From: Bacteroidaceae bacterium
Lineage (GTDB): Bacteria > Bacteroidota > Bacteroidia > Bacteroidales > Bacteroidaceae
NCBI GenBank assembly: GCA_024695315.1
Contig: JAILIJ010000026.1
Span: 1 to 7,010, forward strand
DNA: 7,010 bases
Direction of reading: 5' to 3'
Shown: positions 6,566-7,010 of the stretch, piece by piece
Layout: the number at the start of each line of letters is the position of its first letter
Position numbering within the stretch: the first letter of the stretch is position 1
Position numbers and translations under genes: made by a program
The notes under the pieces: model-generated
What the model was told of the DNA's origin: nothing
The model's input: the letters and a program-made list of their open reading frames with translations, nothing else
The model's database searches: none

Positions 6566-7010
6566 GACGTATATTCATAACTGCTCCAGAGGCCTATCAC
6601 CCACGTATACGTGAGGCCTTTAAGCGAGTGGCACCACACGAGATAATGCCAATCTTCTCACCACTCATAACTACTGTTTCTCAAGCTAATAATGCAGAGA
6701 CTCAAAAATTTAGACTCGAGCACGAATCCTACGACTTCATAATATGCTCAAGTCGTATGGCTGTAATGGTTCTTGCAGAAATAGGCATCAAACTATCACA
6801 TTCTGACAGAAGAATAATTGCCATCGGTAAAGACCAAGATGCCGTTCGCTCTGTTCTCAATGTCGAACCGGCCTTGCAAGATGCAGAACCTAGTATGATG
6901 GGGATTGTCAACGCACTAAAACGTATAGACGGACTGTCCAATAAAAAGATTGCTGTATTACTGCCTTCTTTTATCGGACTCCCCATACCATCTACAATTA
7001 GCAATTTTCT
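6559..7010 (+). CDS. hemD: HemD-like protein (uroporphyrinogen-III synthase family), 5' part
   Basis: The first 150 codons of a gene cut by the window end; HemD proteins are usually about 240-260 aa. The family closes hydroxymethylbilane into uroporphyrinogen III, the branch point to heme, siroheme and corrinoids, in the cytoplasm. Visible family features: N-terminal strand RRIFITAPE (3-11), PLITTVS (35-41), YDFIICSSRMAVMVLAE (58-74) at the position of the usual TSxxAV segment, RIIAIGKDQDAV (85-96) matching the VGxxTA region, and KKIAVLLPS opening a second half-domain. No residue is strictly catalytic in this family, so activity cannot be judged. The start is GTG at 6559: a TAG at 6544 bounds the frame and the next ATG would remove the first strand. 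It overlaps the permease stop by 7 nt, indicating translational coupling. The family is divergent, so a related non-HemD role is possible. Confidence 0.72.
   Translation, partial: MVRRIFITAPEAYHPRIREAFKRVAPHEIMPIFSPLITTVSQANNAETQKFRLEHESYDFIICSSRMAVMVLAEIGIKLSHSDRRIIAIGKDQDAVRSVLNVEPALQDAEPSMMGIVNALKRIDGLSNKKIAVLLPSFIGLPIPSTISNF

Overview
The window looks like a chromosomal segment of a Bacteroidetes bacterium, most likely a Prevotella/Bacteroides-type gut or oral anaerobe. The evidence is low GC, AT-rich starts without Shine-Dalgarno sequences, promoters of the Bacteroidetes type (-33 TTTG-like, -7 TAnnTTTG), and a TPR-transmembrane-AraC regulator of a kind common in that phylum. Genus is an inference; no rRNA or marker gene is present.

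Layout: (1) 1-304 is the 3' flank of the regulator and holds an intrinsic terminator reading leftward. (2) 305-1801 (-) encodes a predicted membrane-anchored regulator: lipoprotein signal, TPR-like helical sensor region, one transmembrane helix, and a C-terminal AraC-type DNA-binding domain. (3) 1802-3145 is a long divergent intergenic region. It contains a 49-residue very acidic ORF on the minus strand with its own promoter, an 11-bp tandem repeat next to a perfect 12-bp-stem hairpin, the promoter of the rightward operon, and a ~190-nt leader with three nested complementary helices. (4) 3146-5206 (+) encodes a 686-aa TonB-dependent outer-membrane receptor with no SusD partner. (5) 5207-5338 carries an 8-bp-period repeat array plus an inverted copy able to form a hairpin. 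(6) 5339-6565 (+) encodes a 12-TM MFS permease of the AmpG/RhtX-FptX type. (7) 6559-7010 (+) is the 5' part of a HemD-like (uroporphyrinogen-III synthase family) gene that overlaps the permease gene and runs off the window.

How they may work together (inference): the receptor and the MFS protein are the outer- and inner-membrane steps of an import route for a small chelate such as a siderophore, a tetrapyrrole or another metal complex. The HemD-like enzyme is translationally coupled to the permease, which links import to tetrapyrrole metabolism. The divergent AraC-type protein is the natural candidate regulator. The least explained signals are the structured leader before the receptor gene, the octamer array between receptor and permease, the repeat/hairpin block in the long intergenic region, and the small acidic ORF.
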